Source: Sisyra terminalis
Taxonomy: Eukaryota > Arthropoda > Insecta > Neuroptera > Sisyridae
NCBI GenBank assembly: GCA_958496175.1
Contig: OY292276.1
Location: forward strand, 27,298,001-27,362,000
DNA: 64,000 nucleotides
Direction of reading: 5' to 3'
Position numbers and translations under genes: made by a program. Positions 24,036 to 36,069 of the stretch are shown piece by piece. Below the pieces are notes generated by a model. That model ran no database searches. It was not told the DNA's origin and saw only the letters and a program-made list of their open reading frames with translations. The first letter of the stretch is position 1; the number at the start of each line of letters is the position of its first letter.

Positions 24036-24369
24036 ATATAAAAGGGTGCCAAATGCATAAACTGTTAAGTATTATCACATGCCAACTACTATGCTACCCC
24101 AAAGAGCTACGGCTTTCCCCTTTTTAACTTTCTAGTTTAACATAATATCACCTGTTGCTTATGCTTACTACCAAACATAAACGCAATGACTTTTTTATTG
24201 ACTTATAAAATAAAAAAAAACTATATTAGTAATTAATAAAAAATTCACGTAAGTCTCTCCACATAAAGTCTCTCCAAAAATACTCCAAAGGTTTCAAGAA
24301 ATACCAACGATTGAGGCGATATGAGAGTTTATAGATAAGAAATACTCTGTTTCTTCGGTTTCATGATAT
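24036..24369. other. AT-rich spacer
   Basis: No gene or repeat recognised. Confidence 0.4.
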
Positions 24370-25215
24370 TTGAAGCCCCAACAATATCCACAGACCAAAT
24401 ATCTACTAAAAAAATATCCCCAGACAAAATATCCCTTATATAGAAAAAAATCCTGGCAATATATCTCGACAAGGGAATATTTGGCAAAATCTTTCCGGTA
24501 TCATGATTTTAAGATGGATTCTTATATATTTCGACGAAATAAAACGAAAACAAAAAAAGATTTTTTTTGATGTCTTGCTTATTTTACGAGATATCAATAC
24601 TTAAAAATCTAAAAAAAAAATGACAATTTGACAGATTTCTCTAGATTTTCAAAAAAAAGGGTAATTATATACACCCACGACTTCACCATATTTTTTTTTA
24701 CTAAAGAAAGAGTGAAGTCTGATAAAAGTCACTTCAAAAAGCAACATCAATATTTAGCAGCGTTGCATTTTCTACTCTGTTTTTAATTTAGTTCGCGAAT
24801 AATTAAATAAGCAATTCAATGACTTATGTTTGAGTTTGAGGGTCTTCACCCCTGCACCTCTTTTGTATAATTTTTTGTTATAATATTTTTAAAAATAAAA
24901 AAAAATAAGAGAAAAGAATAGAAGATGAAGGGAAAACAATTTATAGTAAAACAACAATTGTGTTTGATTTTTACTTTAAATAATAATGGTGAAAATAAGA
25001 AATAGTAAAGAGGACGATTACATTTGGGTACTTTTTTTAAGAAAAAATCAAGGTACAAAAAATTAGTAATTAATAATCGAAGGATCAACTATTGGAGATA
25101 TTTTGTCTTAGTGATATTTTGTGCAAGGATGTTTTGTTTGGGGATATTTTCACGAGAATATTTTCTTGGAAGACCAAGACGCCTGATACTGTTTCTTATT
25201 TATACTCCATTTTTG
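24370..25215. repeat. Inverted pair of short degenerate repeats
   Basis: At 24370-24500 a motif near CAGACAAAATATCCC recurs several times with variation. At 25090-25180 the same motif type recurs in inverted orientation (GGAGATATTTTGTCTTAGTG, GGGGATATTTTCACGAG). Both outer edges carry a GGT/AGTATCA-like sequence. This could be a ~0.85-kb element with subterminal repeats. A fragment of the 'TTGGCTCA' MITE family (GCGTTGCATTTTCTACTCTG, then AATTTAGTTCGCGAATAA) lies inside at about 24761-24805. Confidence 0.5.
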
Positions 25216-26239
25216 ACTAAATATCGAAACTAATCAACCAATTACAACGTATATATGAAATTAAAACTAAAAGTCAAGATTGTATTAAAGAAAACACGAA
25301 GTGCTAATAAAATTTAATTTTTATATATAAACATTTATTGGTTCAATTATTTTCGTTAAAGGACTTCTTCCAGTTCAAAACAAAGCCAATTCAATTTTGG
25401 CCTAGTTCAAAATATAAAAAACTTTGCTTTACCGAAAATAAGTACAAAAAAGATTTGTTGTTCAAAAAATACTTTTTTCTTAAATTAATTTTTAAAACAT
25501 ATGTTTAAATATTTATTAAAACATATCCAGTTTGAAGAAAGTTGGCAAAGTTATTAAGCAATGGTAGTTCATATTTAATATTTGGTTTCATTAATTAATA
25601 TAACATGCATTTTCTGAGAAATTGTTGCAAATATAGATATTTATAAATCTCTTTTTCCGAGAAAAAATCTTATTTAAAACTGACATTATAATAAAAACCA
25701 AAGCGAGGAAATAAATGTTTGTATAAGCTTTTACATATAATAAAAATAAAAATGAAGCATGTATTTAGCTTGCATTTTCTTCAAATACTACACGCTTGGA
25801 AAATATTCTTGATATATTTATTTGTTTAAACCCTGAAATTATCTCTTAAATTGAAATATTTTAACTAAAACGTAGAAGCAACAAGCAAAATATAAAATTT
25901 GATGCATTTGAAGATATTCTTCGTCGATAGTAATTATTTTTAATAATGATAAGACGTGCATTTGATTCCCATCTTCTCCGGTAACACATCTCATTGGAAA
26001 TATAATTTATGTCAGATTGAAGTAAGGACATATTGAAAGATGAGTAAAATCATCGAATATTGGTAAAAAAGTAGAGCTATATGATATATAATACATGCCA
26101 TCTAATAGGAAACATTTCAAGCAAAACTGATGGAATATCTTTCGCAGTAACTAACGATTAAATTTCAATTAGCTTCTTATTAATCTAACATGCTCCATAT
26201 TTTTACAAATGAAAAATGAGAAAAAGTATTTTTTTTAGT
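25216..26239. other. AT-rich spacer, nothing recognised
   Basis: No supported gene, inverted-repeat element or repeat relationship. Confidence 0.4.
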
Positions 26240-26398
26240 TATTATTTCCCGTCGCTTTATAACTACTAAAATCTTTAGCGACTCTAGGGTTTATAAAAAT
26301 CTGTAGTCGAGAAAAATCGAAAATTTGCTCGATACGAAAATCGAACCCAACATCTACCAGTTTTGAAGCGGACACCTTGACCACTCGGTCGCCAATAT
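26240..26398 (-). mobile_element. tRNA-derived SINE copy
   Basis: On the minus strand: GCGACCGAGTGGTCAAGGTG (box A), CTTCAAAACTGGTAGATG, GGGTTCGATTTTCG (box B) and the family body. The plus strand shows the body's CCGTCGCTTTATAACTACTA and TTTAGCGACTCTAGGGTTTA. It is one of the clearer copies. Confidence 0.85.
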
Positions 26399-26664
26399 AA
26401 GGCTTTAAAAAAATAGATATCTATGTCGATGTCGTTTGGTATTGCTGTATTAATATACTTAAAAATTATTTTCTCCCTTATTGAGTGTAACAAATATTGG
26501 TAGGTATATATAAAACTTTTCTTGTAGTAGCTATTTTATAAGCCTACAATTTGATAAACTAAATGAAAAATTAATCAAAATGAGAGCAAGTAAGATGGAT
26601 TGAAATCCTAATAAAATTAAAACTTGAAAAGATCAAAAAATTATTTTTGAATTTAGGAACATTG

Positions 26665-26870
26665 AAAACACTTTCCTTAGCAACCCGCGGCATCCCTCGC
26701 TGTACATAGTATACAACCGAAAATATAAAATATAACTTATCTTGTAAATATACATTATCCAATTAAGTTTTGAGAAAAATCGCTATATCTCTGAAAATAT
26801 CGATTACAGCACGAAAATAATGATAAAAACCCTCCTCTAGTAACCCGAAGCATCCTTCGCTATAATTGTT
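26665..26870 (-). repeat. Dispersed repeat E (copy 1)
   Basis: Read on minus: AGCGAAGGATGCTTCGGGTT then ACTAGAGGAGGG, ATATTTTCAGAGATATAGCG, TTTTTCTCAAAACTTAA, then a second AGCGAGGGATGCCGCGGGTT. The same layout, including the duplicated GATGCNNCGGGTT motif, occurs on plus at 52565-52755. Confidence 0.75.
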
Positions 26871-27014
26871 GGTATGATACTATATTACTTTTCCTGATTT
26901 TATAAGAATATGCACTTATTTGAATACCACGTTCTGTAAAAATTTCAGAACGATCTGTAAAGATTTTTTAAATAAAACATTAAAAAAAAAAAACATTAAT
27001 ATTTTATAGATATA

Positions 27015-27712
27015 AATTTGGGTGATGCAAAATTCCGAAAAATAATTTTTCGAGTCTCATATTGAAATTAGCTAATTTAATATATTTTAAGACCCCTCTC
27101 CAAAAATTAGCCACAAAAAAAAATTAGAGGTCACCCCTTTTTTTGTATATATTTCTCAGAAAAAACCAAAAGTACCAATTCAGCAATTACATACTTTACC
27201 TACTATGTATGGTCATGATGGCAGGTATTTATTACTAGATTTTTAAGAGTTTTAAAAATAGCTTTTTGTTTTTTTTTAATTAATCTTTCCGGTACAGTAA
27301 AATTTTGTACAGAAAAAAAAAAGTTTCTGAAATTTTCGACATAAAACATTAATTTTTTATGGTCTTACAGTTTTAATATGTTTTTTTGAATATATTTATG
27401 AGAAACATGTATTCATATTAATTATTATTTTAAGAAATTAAAAAAATAATATGAGCAATCTTAAATGAATATTTAGGGTTAAAGTTTAAAAAAAAAAATG
27501 TTTTTTCCGTACTAAACTTTACCACATTGAAAAAAAAATCTAAAAAAATCGAATTCGACGGTTTTTGGAGTTTTTAAAAGTCTAGAACGACCACCTAAAA
27601 ATTTTTTTGTCTCTGATTTGTGGAAAGGGATCTTAAAACTTGATCAATTTACATGTTTCAGTATGAGCCCCGAAAAAAAAATTATTGGGTTTTTTTGTGC
27701 TATCCTAATATG
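27015..27712. mobile_element. Element with ~100-bp imperfect terminal inverted repeats
   Basis: The left segment (AATAATTTTTCGAGTCTCAT, then TTTTAAGACCCCTCTCCAAA, then CACAAAAAAAAATTAGAGGT) is mirrored at the right end (TTTTTTTGTCTCTGATTTGTG, GGGATCTTAAAACTTGATC, CAGTATGAGCCCCGAAAA). The arms are clearly related but diverged. The interior is AT-rich with A/T runs and no reading frame. Boundaries are approximate and no target duplication was settled. Confidence 0.65.
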
Positions 27713-28609
27713 GATTGATTAATGCAGCAATTTTTGCTTTTAAAACTAAAGGAAGCGCTTAAGGACTGCAAGTTTTGACTGTAACTTTGAATGTTTTGAA
27801 TGCAATACGCGAATGCCCAAATTTTAAACTTGAAGCTTTTGGAATTTTTAAAGTTTACACTCCTAAATAGGAATTTGAAAAGTGGGGAGTTGAATATTTT
27901 GAAACTACTGAGTTGAATACATAATAAATTAGGAAAAGTACTTTTAATACCAAACTATTTGAATTATATTTAAATGGTTTATAAAATGATTTACTCATGG
28001 TTACATGAAAAGCGATCACTTCTATTTAAAATCAATTTGCTTTTGAATTGTATACTTGAACATTTACCTACATCTAGTGCCACTGGTTGCGAACGTTCAA
28101 TGTGATGTACCTACATCGTTCTCCGTAACACTTACAAGAAAATGGCCAAATTATCAACTTACATAAAACCACTTGTTCAAAATCGTTTCCCTGTAACTCC
28201 CAAAAAGTTTTAAATTTATTAAAAACATAACTATATCCGCACAAATTCACAAAATGAGAGATGCTCAAATCAATACGGATGTTACGCAATTACGAATTTC
28301 TAATCCTGTAAATAATAAACATTTTGCTATTAATGTATACTCGAAATTAATATTTTAAATAAATGTCAATGCTTGGTGCTATTTCTGAGAAAAATTACAC
28401 ATGCCAAGTGGTTTAGTGATCCTTGATGATTTCGCATAGTTTTAAATCCACAATTTATAGAAATAAGCAGTAGCGTAGCACGATGGATACAGGAGGGCCA
28501 TAGCCCTGAGCGGCACTTGAAGTTAGGTCGGCATATAGGCATTGATAATTTCTTAACAAATTTTGCTATGAGAAAAGCAAAAATTTAGAAATTAAACAAT
28601 TTAAAGATA
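27713..28609. other. AT-rich spacer, nothing recognised
   Basis: No supported gene. The minus frame 28074-28289 has no recognisable domain. A slightly GC-richer piece at 28470-28540 was not identifiable. Confidence 0.4.
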
Positions 28610-29523
28610 GGGGAGACCGGGTACAATTTGTACTTTTACCTTGATTTCTGGCTGGGTGTTATTACTGCCATTAAATGAACATAACCACATATAAATTTTG
28701 TTTATGTTCTTCAGAATAGTAACTTGATTTATTAAATTATGGTGTGCTTTATATGAATTACATAGAGTTAAAAAAATTGTCAGTTGTTACTTTCGACCCG
28801 CCTACGTGGTCGTAAAAAGACGTCGTTAAAGACTGCTAAGGGTTGCTAATGAAAACAACAGTCAAAGTTAAACTAACAAATTACTTATTTAAAGACTTTA
28901 TTTTAATGATATAAACCAAATTCAGCATTTTAAATACTCAAAAAGTATATATTTTAAGGATATGAATCAATAGAATGCCGAGACAATGCATAAGAACTAC
29001 TGCATGAAGAACTACCGACATGGAAATGTATCGAAAACCATTCTATTAAAGTAAATATCCATACAAATATTATGTTAGTAATAAAATCATTACGAGGACA
29101 AAAGTAACATATTACTTTTGTACCCTAGGGGGCTATGTTACTTTTGTACCCATTCTCATTTTTAATAAAACGTGTAATAAAACTTTAAAACGGAACGTGC
29201 TAGACAAAAATGAATTTAAACAATGTACAATTTACCTAATCAAGAATGGATATGCAAACATTCGGAAAACTATGTTCCTTTTACGTCTATGTAAACAATA
29301 AATAAGGAAACGACGAAAAACTTACGTTTGACTCGTTAAAACACGATAGGTCCTACTATATAACCTAACAACGCACTGCGCACGCGTCGACTTAATGCGA
29401 TTGAGGGGGAGGGGTGCTCTAGGCTATCACCTGATTGCAGCAAAACGATGTTCGCCCATTGGATAAACCTATAAAAGCATTTGCTACTTTCGACCCGCCG
29501 TTACTTTTGTACCCAATCTCCCC
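28610..29523 (+). mobile_element. TA-flanked element 'GGGGAGAC' (copy A)
   Basis: A 914-bp element starting GGGGAGACCGGGTACAATTT and ending TTTTGTACCCAATCTCCCC. It is flanked by TA on both sides (28608-28609, 29524-29525). The end motif TTACTTTTGTACCC recurs internally in direct orientation near 29110 and 29138, and TTACTTTCGACCCGCC-type motifs occur at about 28787 and 29485. There is no coding frame. The opposed copy at 36070-37004 shares its full length. TA duplication points to Tc1/mariner-type or another TA-targeting transposase, but the ends are not ones I can name. Confidence 0.88.
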
Positions 29524-30485
29524 TACTTGAATTTCTACCAATTTTCTCAACTAATGAAGAAAATAGGATACGACGAATGCATGCTACGCCATTAAAAATA
29601 AGGAATATTTTAGAACATTGGATGTACTTTAATTAACCACTGTTTTTATAAAAAAAAATAACTAAGTTTATGGGAAAATATTATTTACTTATTGTTTTAT
29701 TTCATGTCTGACTTTCTTATTTAGACAGTGAAAATAAAAGCAGAAAAAAAATTATTACTCCGGGTTAACTTTTTAAGAAAAGTATATCTTTGTAAGCTTT
29801 GTAAACAACAGCGATAATGGGACAATTCCGCTTAATCTGATATATTTACGCAATTTTTTTTAGATCCTTATGGAAACGTTTTTCATGTTTCTCATTGTAT
29901 TCTCCCAATTAATTCGAAAATCTTATTTAAATAACTATGAAAAAAATTAGACCCATACTCTCTTCTAAAATCCTAAAACTTTTCAACATCTTTTACACAA
30001 TGCCTTCCAGTTTGGCGTTTTATGGTTACCTAGAAAATTACTGACGCTAAAACCTCCCAAGCTTTACAGAACAAATAATAACTTTAATGAAGTTTGCATC
30101 TTTCTTTAATGTTCTAATTTAAGAATTCCAGAAGTCTAATTTGAGAAAAATTTCAGCTTTTAATTTCTTATAAAAGTTTAGAAAATATTTTGTTCTACGA
30201 TCTTATTCAATGTTTTATTGAATAGGGGCAAAAAAAAGTTCTCTTGGTTTATAGAGATACAAATTCAATATTGTTAAATAATTAAATTATTTGGTATTTA
30301 CAGGAAATCAAGAGAGCAATAAGTTGCATTATTTCAAAATTATAAGTATAAAGTAATAAAAATAGAAGCAGAGTTAAAATATTAGTTATTATAAAATTGA
30401 AAATATTTTATTACATAAAATCCAGAGACTAATCCAAATCCAACATAGATTTTCAAAATGTAAATTTTAAGTTAAAATCTGTAGA
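29524..30485. other. AT-rich spacer, nothing recognised
   Basis: No supported gene or structured repeat. Confidence 0.4.
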
Positions 30486-30508
30486 TTTTTTTTTTTTTTT
30501 TTTTTTTT
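30486..30508. repeat. Poly-T tract of 23
   Basis: Uninterrupted run of T. It could be the A-tail of a minus-strand retroinsert, but no element body was recognised beside it. Confidence 0.9.
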
Positions 30509-32016
30509 GGTTAGTTATCTTTTACTTATTGTTTGTGTTAAGGGGAAAAAGGTGTAGGGGTTTCAAAAAAAAAAATTTTTTTCTTAATATATTTTTACAA
30601 TTTCATGTTAAAGTTGCAACTTCTTTAAAAGTTATAGGTGATTTAATGAATATCCCTCGGTTCAAGATCCGAGCGTATGACTTATAAAGCAGCTTCCTGA
30701 ACAGTATGGAAGCTCGAAAACAATTGCAAGCTAAAAACAAAACATATGATGCTTAAAAAGAATTATGATTTGGTGCTGGAATCGCTGATTAACGGGTAAA
30801 TTGTTCGAATAATTCATTACTGCTATAAATTAACCGTTTTTGGCACTTTTTTTTAAACGTGTTTTTCTAGAAACTACTTTTTTCGAATATGGTATGTGTA
30901 CACTTTAGCTCACAAAGTTTTTGATTAATCCTTATCAAATGTTATACATATTTCCTTTACATATAACGGCTCTATTTGAACTTCAAATATAAACAATATC
31001 ATTATTCTTACAATGTTTTATTGGAAAAAAAACGTTCTTCATTTTCATGTTCTAAAAAAATATAACTTTTCGATTTTTGTGTGATAATTGTAATTCAGCT
31101 GTAATTATAATTTTCTTTTTGAAATTTCTAAAAAAAAAAATCAATCAAATAGCTTTTTTTAACCGTGTTAAATCGAATAAATCGTATTAAAACGGAATCA
31201 TTTTTTTCTAGACCCTGTAAAATCAAAACCGTGTGCAAAAATATCGCATAAAAACAGAATTGGGTGCAATTCTATGGGTTGATTTTATCCCTTTTTCAAA
31301 CTAAAACACATTTCTTTGTACGTTGTGAGGTTTAAAATTTTTCATATAATTTTAAATAAGAATCGACATATCTCGTTCATTGTAATTATGTGCTTCTCTT
31401 AATAACTTAATAATATACATTTTAACTGAAAATACATTATTTTATCTTTTCTTTTTACTATATAATTCTATTGTAATAAAATTTCAAAATTTACATCTAG
31501 GCTCCTTTATTTGAAATTTCTTTTTCCAAACTAGAGTCCTTCCAAAAATCAGATTTTAGTATAGACATTGGACACCCACTCTAAGTTTTCAATACACATA
31601 TCTATCATTTTAACTTAATTTTATAAAAAATATTGAAAATTCTAATGAAATAATTGATACATTATAATAATTCCATCTAATTAATCATGAACAGTTCTGA
31701 AAATTGTTCACAGCATCATATCTGAACGCGGTGCATGTTAAGCTGGCGCCACAAAGCTGAAGCTTTGGTATTGAATTTATATTCGTCTAGACTAAACATT
31801 TTCGAATGAAAATTGTAATTGTATTTAATTTAAGACTACCTGTATTAAAATTTTCTTAACATTATCGTAAAATAAAGCAATTATAATTCGCATCCAATAT
31901 GACAGCAAGAAACTGAAGGTTTTTTTCCGAGAACTCAAAAATCCATGAAACGCTTCTAACATTTGAAATAACATCAATTTTTCTGTAAAAGTGTTTATTC
32001 TAAAAACATTAATTCC
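30509..32016. other. AT-rich spacer, nothing recognised
   Basis: No supported gene. The segment 31161-31290 has paired phrases (AACCGTGTTAAATCG, then ATCGTATTAAAACGG) that look like remnants of a short degenerate repeat. Confidence 0.35.
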
Positions 32017-32090
32017 GATTTATTCACGAACTAAGTTAAAAACAAAGGGGATAAATGTAACATTGCCAGGTTTTGACGTCGCTGAAATAT
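32017..32090 (-). mobile_element. Half-copy of the 'TTGGCTCA' MITE family
   Basis: TTATTCACGAACTAAGTTAA, then ATGTAACATTGCCAGGTTTT, matches the right half of the copies at 1556 and 16365. The other half is missing. Confidence 0.6.
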
Positions 32091-32469
32091 ACATAAATCA
32101 TTTTATTTTTGTTTATAGATTAAAGATTAATTTTTAAATCATAAAGTAAGTTTTAAGTACTTATTAGTCAAATACCTACATTGAAATTTTAATGTAATTT
32201 GAAGCTTTTATTAAAAACTTTTTTGTTAATAGTCAGGACGTTCATGGTTCAGGCAATGAACAATCGAATAATGGATAATCATAAGAACTAGAACAGAATA
32301 GTGTTCAGTCAATAATTTTTAAATTTACAACGTTTTGTTGTTGAATTCATCGTTAAGTCTTAAACTTGAAACTTATAGTTTTGCTTGCCGATGAAGTCAA
32401 CAATTAGTTGACGAAACGTTACAAATTTAAAAAATTGAATGGTACCACTCAGTTTTCTATGATTATTGC

Positions 32470-32800
32470 TTTCATAGTAAGTAAATAATTCAACTAAATA
32501 ATTCAGCATTTTGTTTAAACGGCGTTTTCTTGAAAAATATGCGAGTGACAAAATTTTTTTCTTTCACATCTCTTGAACCTCAAAGTCACATCAATTAAAA
32601 AAACGTATTTTTAATATTTATAAAATAGCTTTAAGTGTTAACTTAGCACTACATAAGGTTTTTCTGGAAAATATTCCAGCGACAAATCTTTTTCTTTCAA
32701 GTTTCTTGAACCACCAAAAAGCGGCAAAATATTTAGTAGTTATATATGTATTTTCAAATTTCAAAAGTGTAGGTAATGTTAACTTGATAGATGTGTTTTA
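32470..32800 (+). repeat. Dispersed repeat J with internal duplication (copy 2)
   Basis: 32614-32800 matches 21424-21605. In addition, a TTTTCTTGAAAAATATGCGA, then TCTCTTGAACCTCAAA segment at 32523-32583 is repeated in diverged form at 32655-32720 (TTTTTCTGGAAAATATTCCA, then TTTCTTGAACCACCAAA), so this copy carries an internal tandem duplication about 130 bp apart. Confidence 0.55.
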
Positions 32801-33129
32801 ATATGTAAATCTACACAACAGTGTAGAACAGTGTTGACCAGTTATAAAACATAATTTTGAAAATTTTTTCATTCGTTCTTATTCCGATTTACTTTAGTTA
32901 CACATTAAAAATTTATGATTTCGATATTAACGCCTTAAGGAGAAATAAACACACTTGCGCACAATGTAATTTTAACTACGTTAAAACTTTGTTAGAATTA
33001 TAAGAATATATAAACAATAAAAATAGTGAATAGTTCCAATATTTTCTTACAAAAAAAACAATTCTATAGATCGAATTGTTCATTTCTTTTATATTATGTG
33101 TTTTAATAATTGATCTATTTATTGATGAA

Positions 33130-33290
33130 TGCCTACTGGTGGCTAAGTAGTAAAGGTGACCACTTCAAAACTAATAAGTGCTAAATTCGATTCGCATATC
33201 AAGCAAATTTTCTGTATTTTTCAAGTAACGGTTTCTTATTAACTCTAGAGTCGCTAAAAACCCTGACAGCTATAAAGTGACGATACATGC
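33130..33290 (+). mobile_element. tRNA-derived SINE copy
   Basis: CTACTGGTGGCTAAGTAGTA then AAGGTGACCACTTCAAAACT (head), a degenerate box B (AAATTCGATTCG), then TCTAGAGTCGCTAAAAACCC and AGCTATAAAGTGACGATA (body). The order matches the 9451 copy with more substitutions. Confidence 0.8.
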
Positions 33291-33324
33291 CAACAAAAAA
33301 ATATATATCGATGAGTATTTATAA

Positions 33325-33581
33325 CAGTAATGGCGAACCTATAACCCATGAGTCATATACTGACCTACGCAAGCTTTTTAACTTTTTAACCCACGATGGC
33401 TAGGCAACCATGTGTTTTTAATATTTGTAGAAAGAGGCTTTCAAAGCACTTATATCGTCCTCTCACTGTTTCGCCTTGTGAGGCGCTAATGGGTGCCATG
33501 CACATTAGTGACCCACGAGCTAATACTAATAGAAATATGAACAAAATTTGATCCACACCTCAAAAAGGTTCGCCATCCCTG
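33325..33581. mobile_element. hAT-type MITE, 'ATGGCGAACCT' ends
   Basis: 257 bp with inverted ends CAGTAATGGCGAACCT and AGGTTCGCCATCCCTG. CAG...CTG ends with GGCGAACC are typical of hAT elements. The flanking octamers ATTTATAA and ACCTATAG agree at five of eight positions. All three differences are transitions, consistent with an old 8-bp duplication. It lies just downstream of the SINE at 33130. Confidence 0.8.
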
Positions 33582-35469
33582 ACCTATAGCATTTTTGGTT
33601 TGTATATAATCATGAAAGTCAGTCTTGAAAAGAAAAAAAAATTAATTTCATTTTTAAGATTAAAATATATTTCTTTGTTTTAAAAAGTTTTTTCACCAAC
33701 AATTTACCGCCACTTTATTTTATTGTATAATAGCGACACTAATACTCATTTTTTTTTAATATGCAGTTAATTAAATGACTATTTTAATATTTAATTAATT
33801 TTTAGGCACTATAAACTTACAACTCTTTAATTTAAAATTATTAATATGTATTTGTATAGACTTTTTAAAAATCAGCCTTTCTAACATGTTAAATCTTCTA
33901 TTATGCATACAAAAGCTCAAGACCGTCCGACGGTAAAATCAACAGGTTTTATTGTAACTGGATTTTAAAGAAGTATACACTAAATTTCACTTTAAAATTT
34001 GGATTTGACAGTTTTTGTCAAAGATTAAATTTAAAAAAAGAGAAAAAATTTACGAACTTTCTTTTTTTTTTATAAGTATCAATCTAATTTTTATTACATC
34101 TTCAAATAAAAATCACCGTTTTATGTATTTCTTCTAATTTTAGTAAAGCTTAGCTTTTTTCTACCAAATATTTTAAAAAGCTTACTATTTTTCATTAAAC
34201 TAAACAATAATTTTATTAGTCGTATGACTCATCTTCTCTATTTCTTTATAGAAAAAACACGTTTCAACAGTCTTTGTCTGTCATTATCAGCTAATGTTTA
34301 TTGTGTCAACTGTAAACCTTTATTTTAATAAATATTCATTAATTTATTAATTGTGATTTGTGGTTGTTTTAATTTTTATCATTTTCACTCCAAAAACAAA
34401 TCACAATAATTTAAAAAAAAATAAATGTTAATGTTATAAGAAAACTATTGAAAAAATTATTAGTTCAAGTATGAGAAAAAAACTACTTATTTCTTTATCA
34501 TGTGAACCGTTGTTTCTTTCTAAATTTTTGCTTTCGAAAAAAATTAAAAATATTTAACTTTCAAAGCTATGGTACTATGGATTTTTTTTTATAAAATATA
34601 TTTAAAATAATAATAATAAATTCAAAAGTTTTAAGAAAACAATTTCCGTATTTAGCAATACACTAAAATACCTTTTGGTGTTTGTATTAAGAAAATCCAA
34701 ATTAAAAACTTATCGAACTTTAAAAAGTCATTTTATGAGTTAAAGTTCGATTTTTTTGATTTATGAATCAAAAAATAAAAAAGCTTGATTTTTCTCATAA
34801 GGTTTTTTCAATTTGTTTTTGTTGTTGAAGTTTTGATTAGTTTCTGAGAACAAAAATATAACTTTCAATAAAAAGCTTTTCAAATAAATCAAAAAACTGT
34901 AAATATCAACTAGAACCTCTTAAACTTTTTTAAGTTCGCATGAGTTTTGGAAAGTTGTTTCCCTTTTACGGTTACTAAAAATACAAATTTACAGTTTAAA
35001 AAACTTTTGAACTATACAACTCGCATAAAAGTTTCGAAAATTTACTTGGAATTTTCGATTGAAGTTTGCAGAGAAAATGGCAAATTATTTTTCATTGACA
35101 AAAACCGGCGTATTAATATTCAAATTGAATGTTATGTTTATCTCAATTTGATTCTTGTTACCCTGCATGAAATCGTTATCGGAGAGATAAATGTCATTGT
35201 TAGTATTCAAACATCGCACTTACCTTTCTTGCAATCAACGTTAATGCCAATTAAAAATCAACAGGTGCTCCCGCATTCATACTTATTGAATACTTTTTCG
35301 ATATCTCGTCCCCTATTTTCGTTGAAAATACGTTAAACGCACGGGAACCATTATACTAGCCGCGGATGCAAAAACTTTTTTGCATTCAAAAAAGTTTGTA
35401 AGTGTTTTGTAAATTTTTTTTAATATTTTTTTTTGTTAAAAATAATTGAAAAAAAAATCTAGAAACTGA
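33582..35469. other. AT-rich spacer; a 129-codon frame of unclear status
   Basis: No recognisable gene. The plus frame 34947-35336 (129 codons from a TTG) has no ATG start and no domain I know. On minus, AAGAAAG|GTAAGTGCG at about 35220 is a strong donor-like sequence and could end a first exon driven from the GC-richer block at 35470-35760. No acceptor partner could be identified. Confidence 0.3.
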
Positions 35470-35760
35470 TTTTAATCGACTAATGGACTGTTAAAAATGG
35501 AATGGTTGTTGATTAAGTTACCCTCAGCTTCGTTTATAAAGCGAGTTGTACTGATACAAGTTCGACGTCTATGCACACACTGACACTCGCACAGGTGGTG
35601 GCGGTGCCAGGCGTCGCGGCGCGTGGGTGACGCGTGGCGTCCCTTGTCACGTGATTGTGTTAGTACACCCCGCAACCCTAAATGTAACTGAATGTATGTG
35701 GGTGTACCTTTTGACGCCTCTGCATACTACTCGGTTCCTCCTGTCATACACGCTTCGTCA
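35470..35760. promoter_or_regulatory. CpG-rich islet, candidate promoter
   Basis: The stretch 35580-35670 (GGTGGTGGCGGTGCCAGGCG, then TCGCGGCGCGTGGGTGACGC) is by far the most GC- and CpG-rich sequence of the window. Nearby are a TATA-like TTTATAAAG (35534), a minus-strand TCAGT arthropod-initiator-like motif (about 35550) and an E-box CACGTG (35647). The reading frames across it lack ATG starts or known domains. Promoter identity is inference, and a GC-rich transposon end is an alternative. Confidence 0.35.
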
Positions 35761-36069
35761 TTTTCCAACTTGCCCTATATTACCCGTTTGGATTTATATT
35801 GAAAACCAAATCAGAACGGACACAATGAATATACAAGATGTATCTACCGGAAAGAAATTGAACACCACTATTTGTTCTACGTACCTACACATTAGGGTAA
35901 AAGCATTTTAATTTGCTTTAAACGAAAATGCCTTTAATATTGTAACGGAAAACGTTTTATGTATTTAACAAATTTGAAACTTGTAACAATCAACAAACTT
36001 ATAAATTCTTCCCCTAAACTTTTATAAGATATAAAAAATCTAAAGTGGCTTTCACATAACTTCCGTGTA

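Noticed and set aside
30486..30508. Poly-T as the A-tail of a processed retrocopy on minus
   Set aside because: No gene-like sequence or target duplication lies next to it.
34947..35336. 129-codon plus frame as a gene
   Set aside because: It begins at TTG, has no recognisable domain, and its composition matches the surrounding AT-rich DNA.
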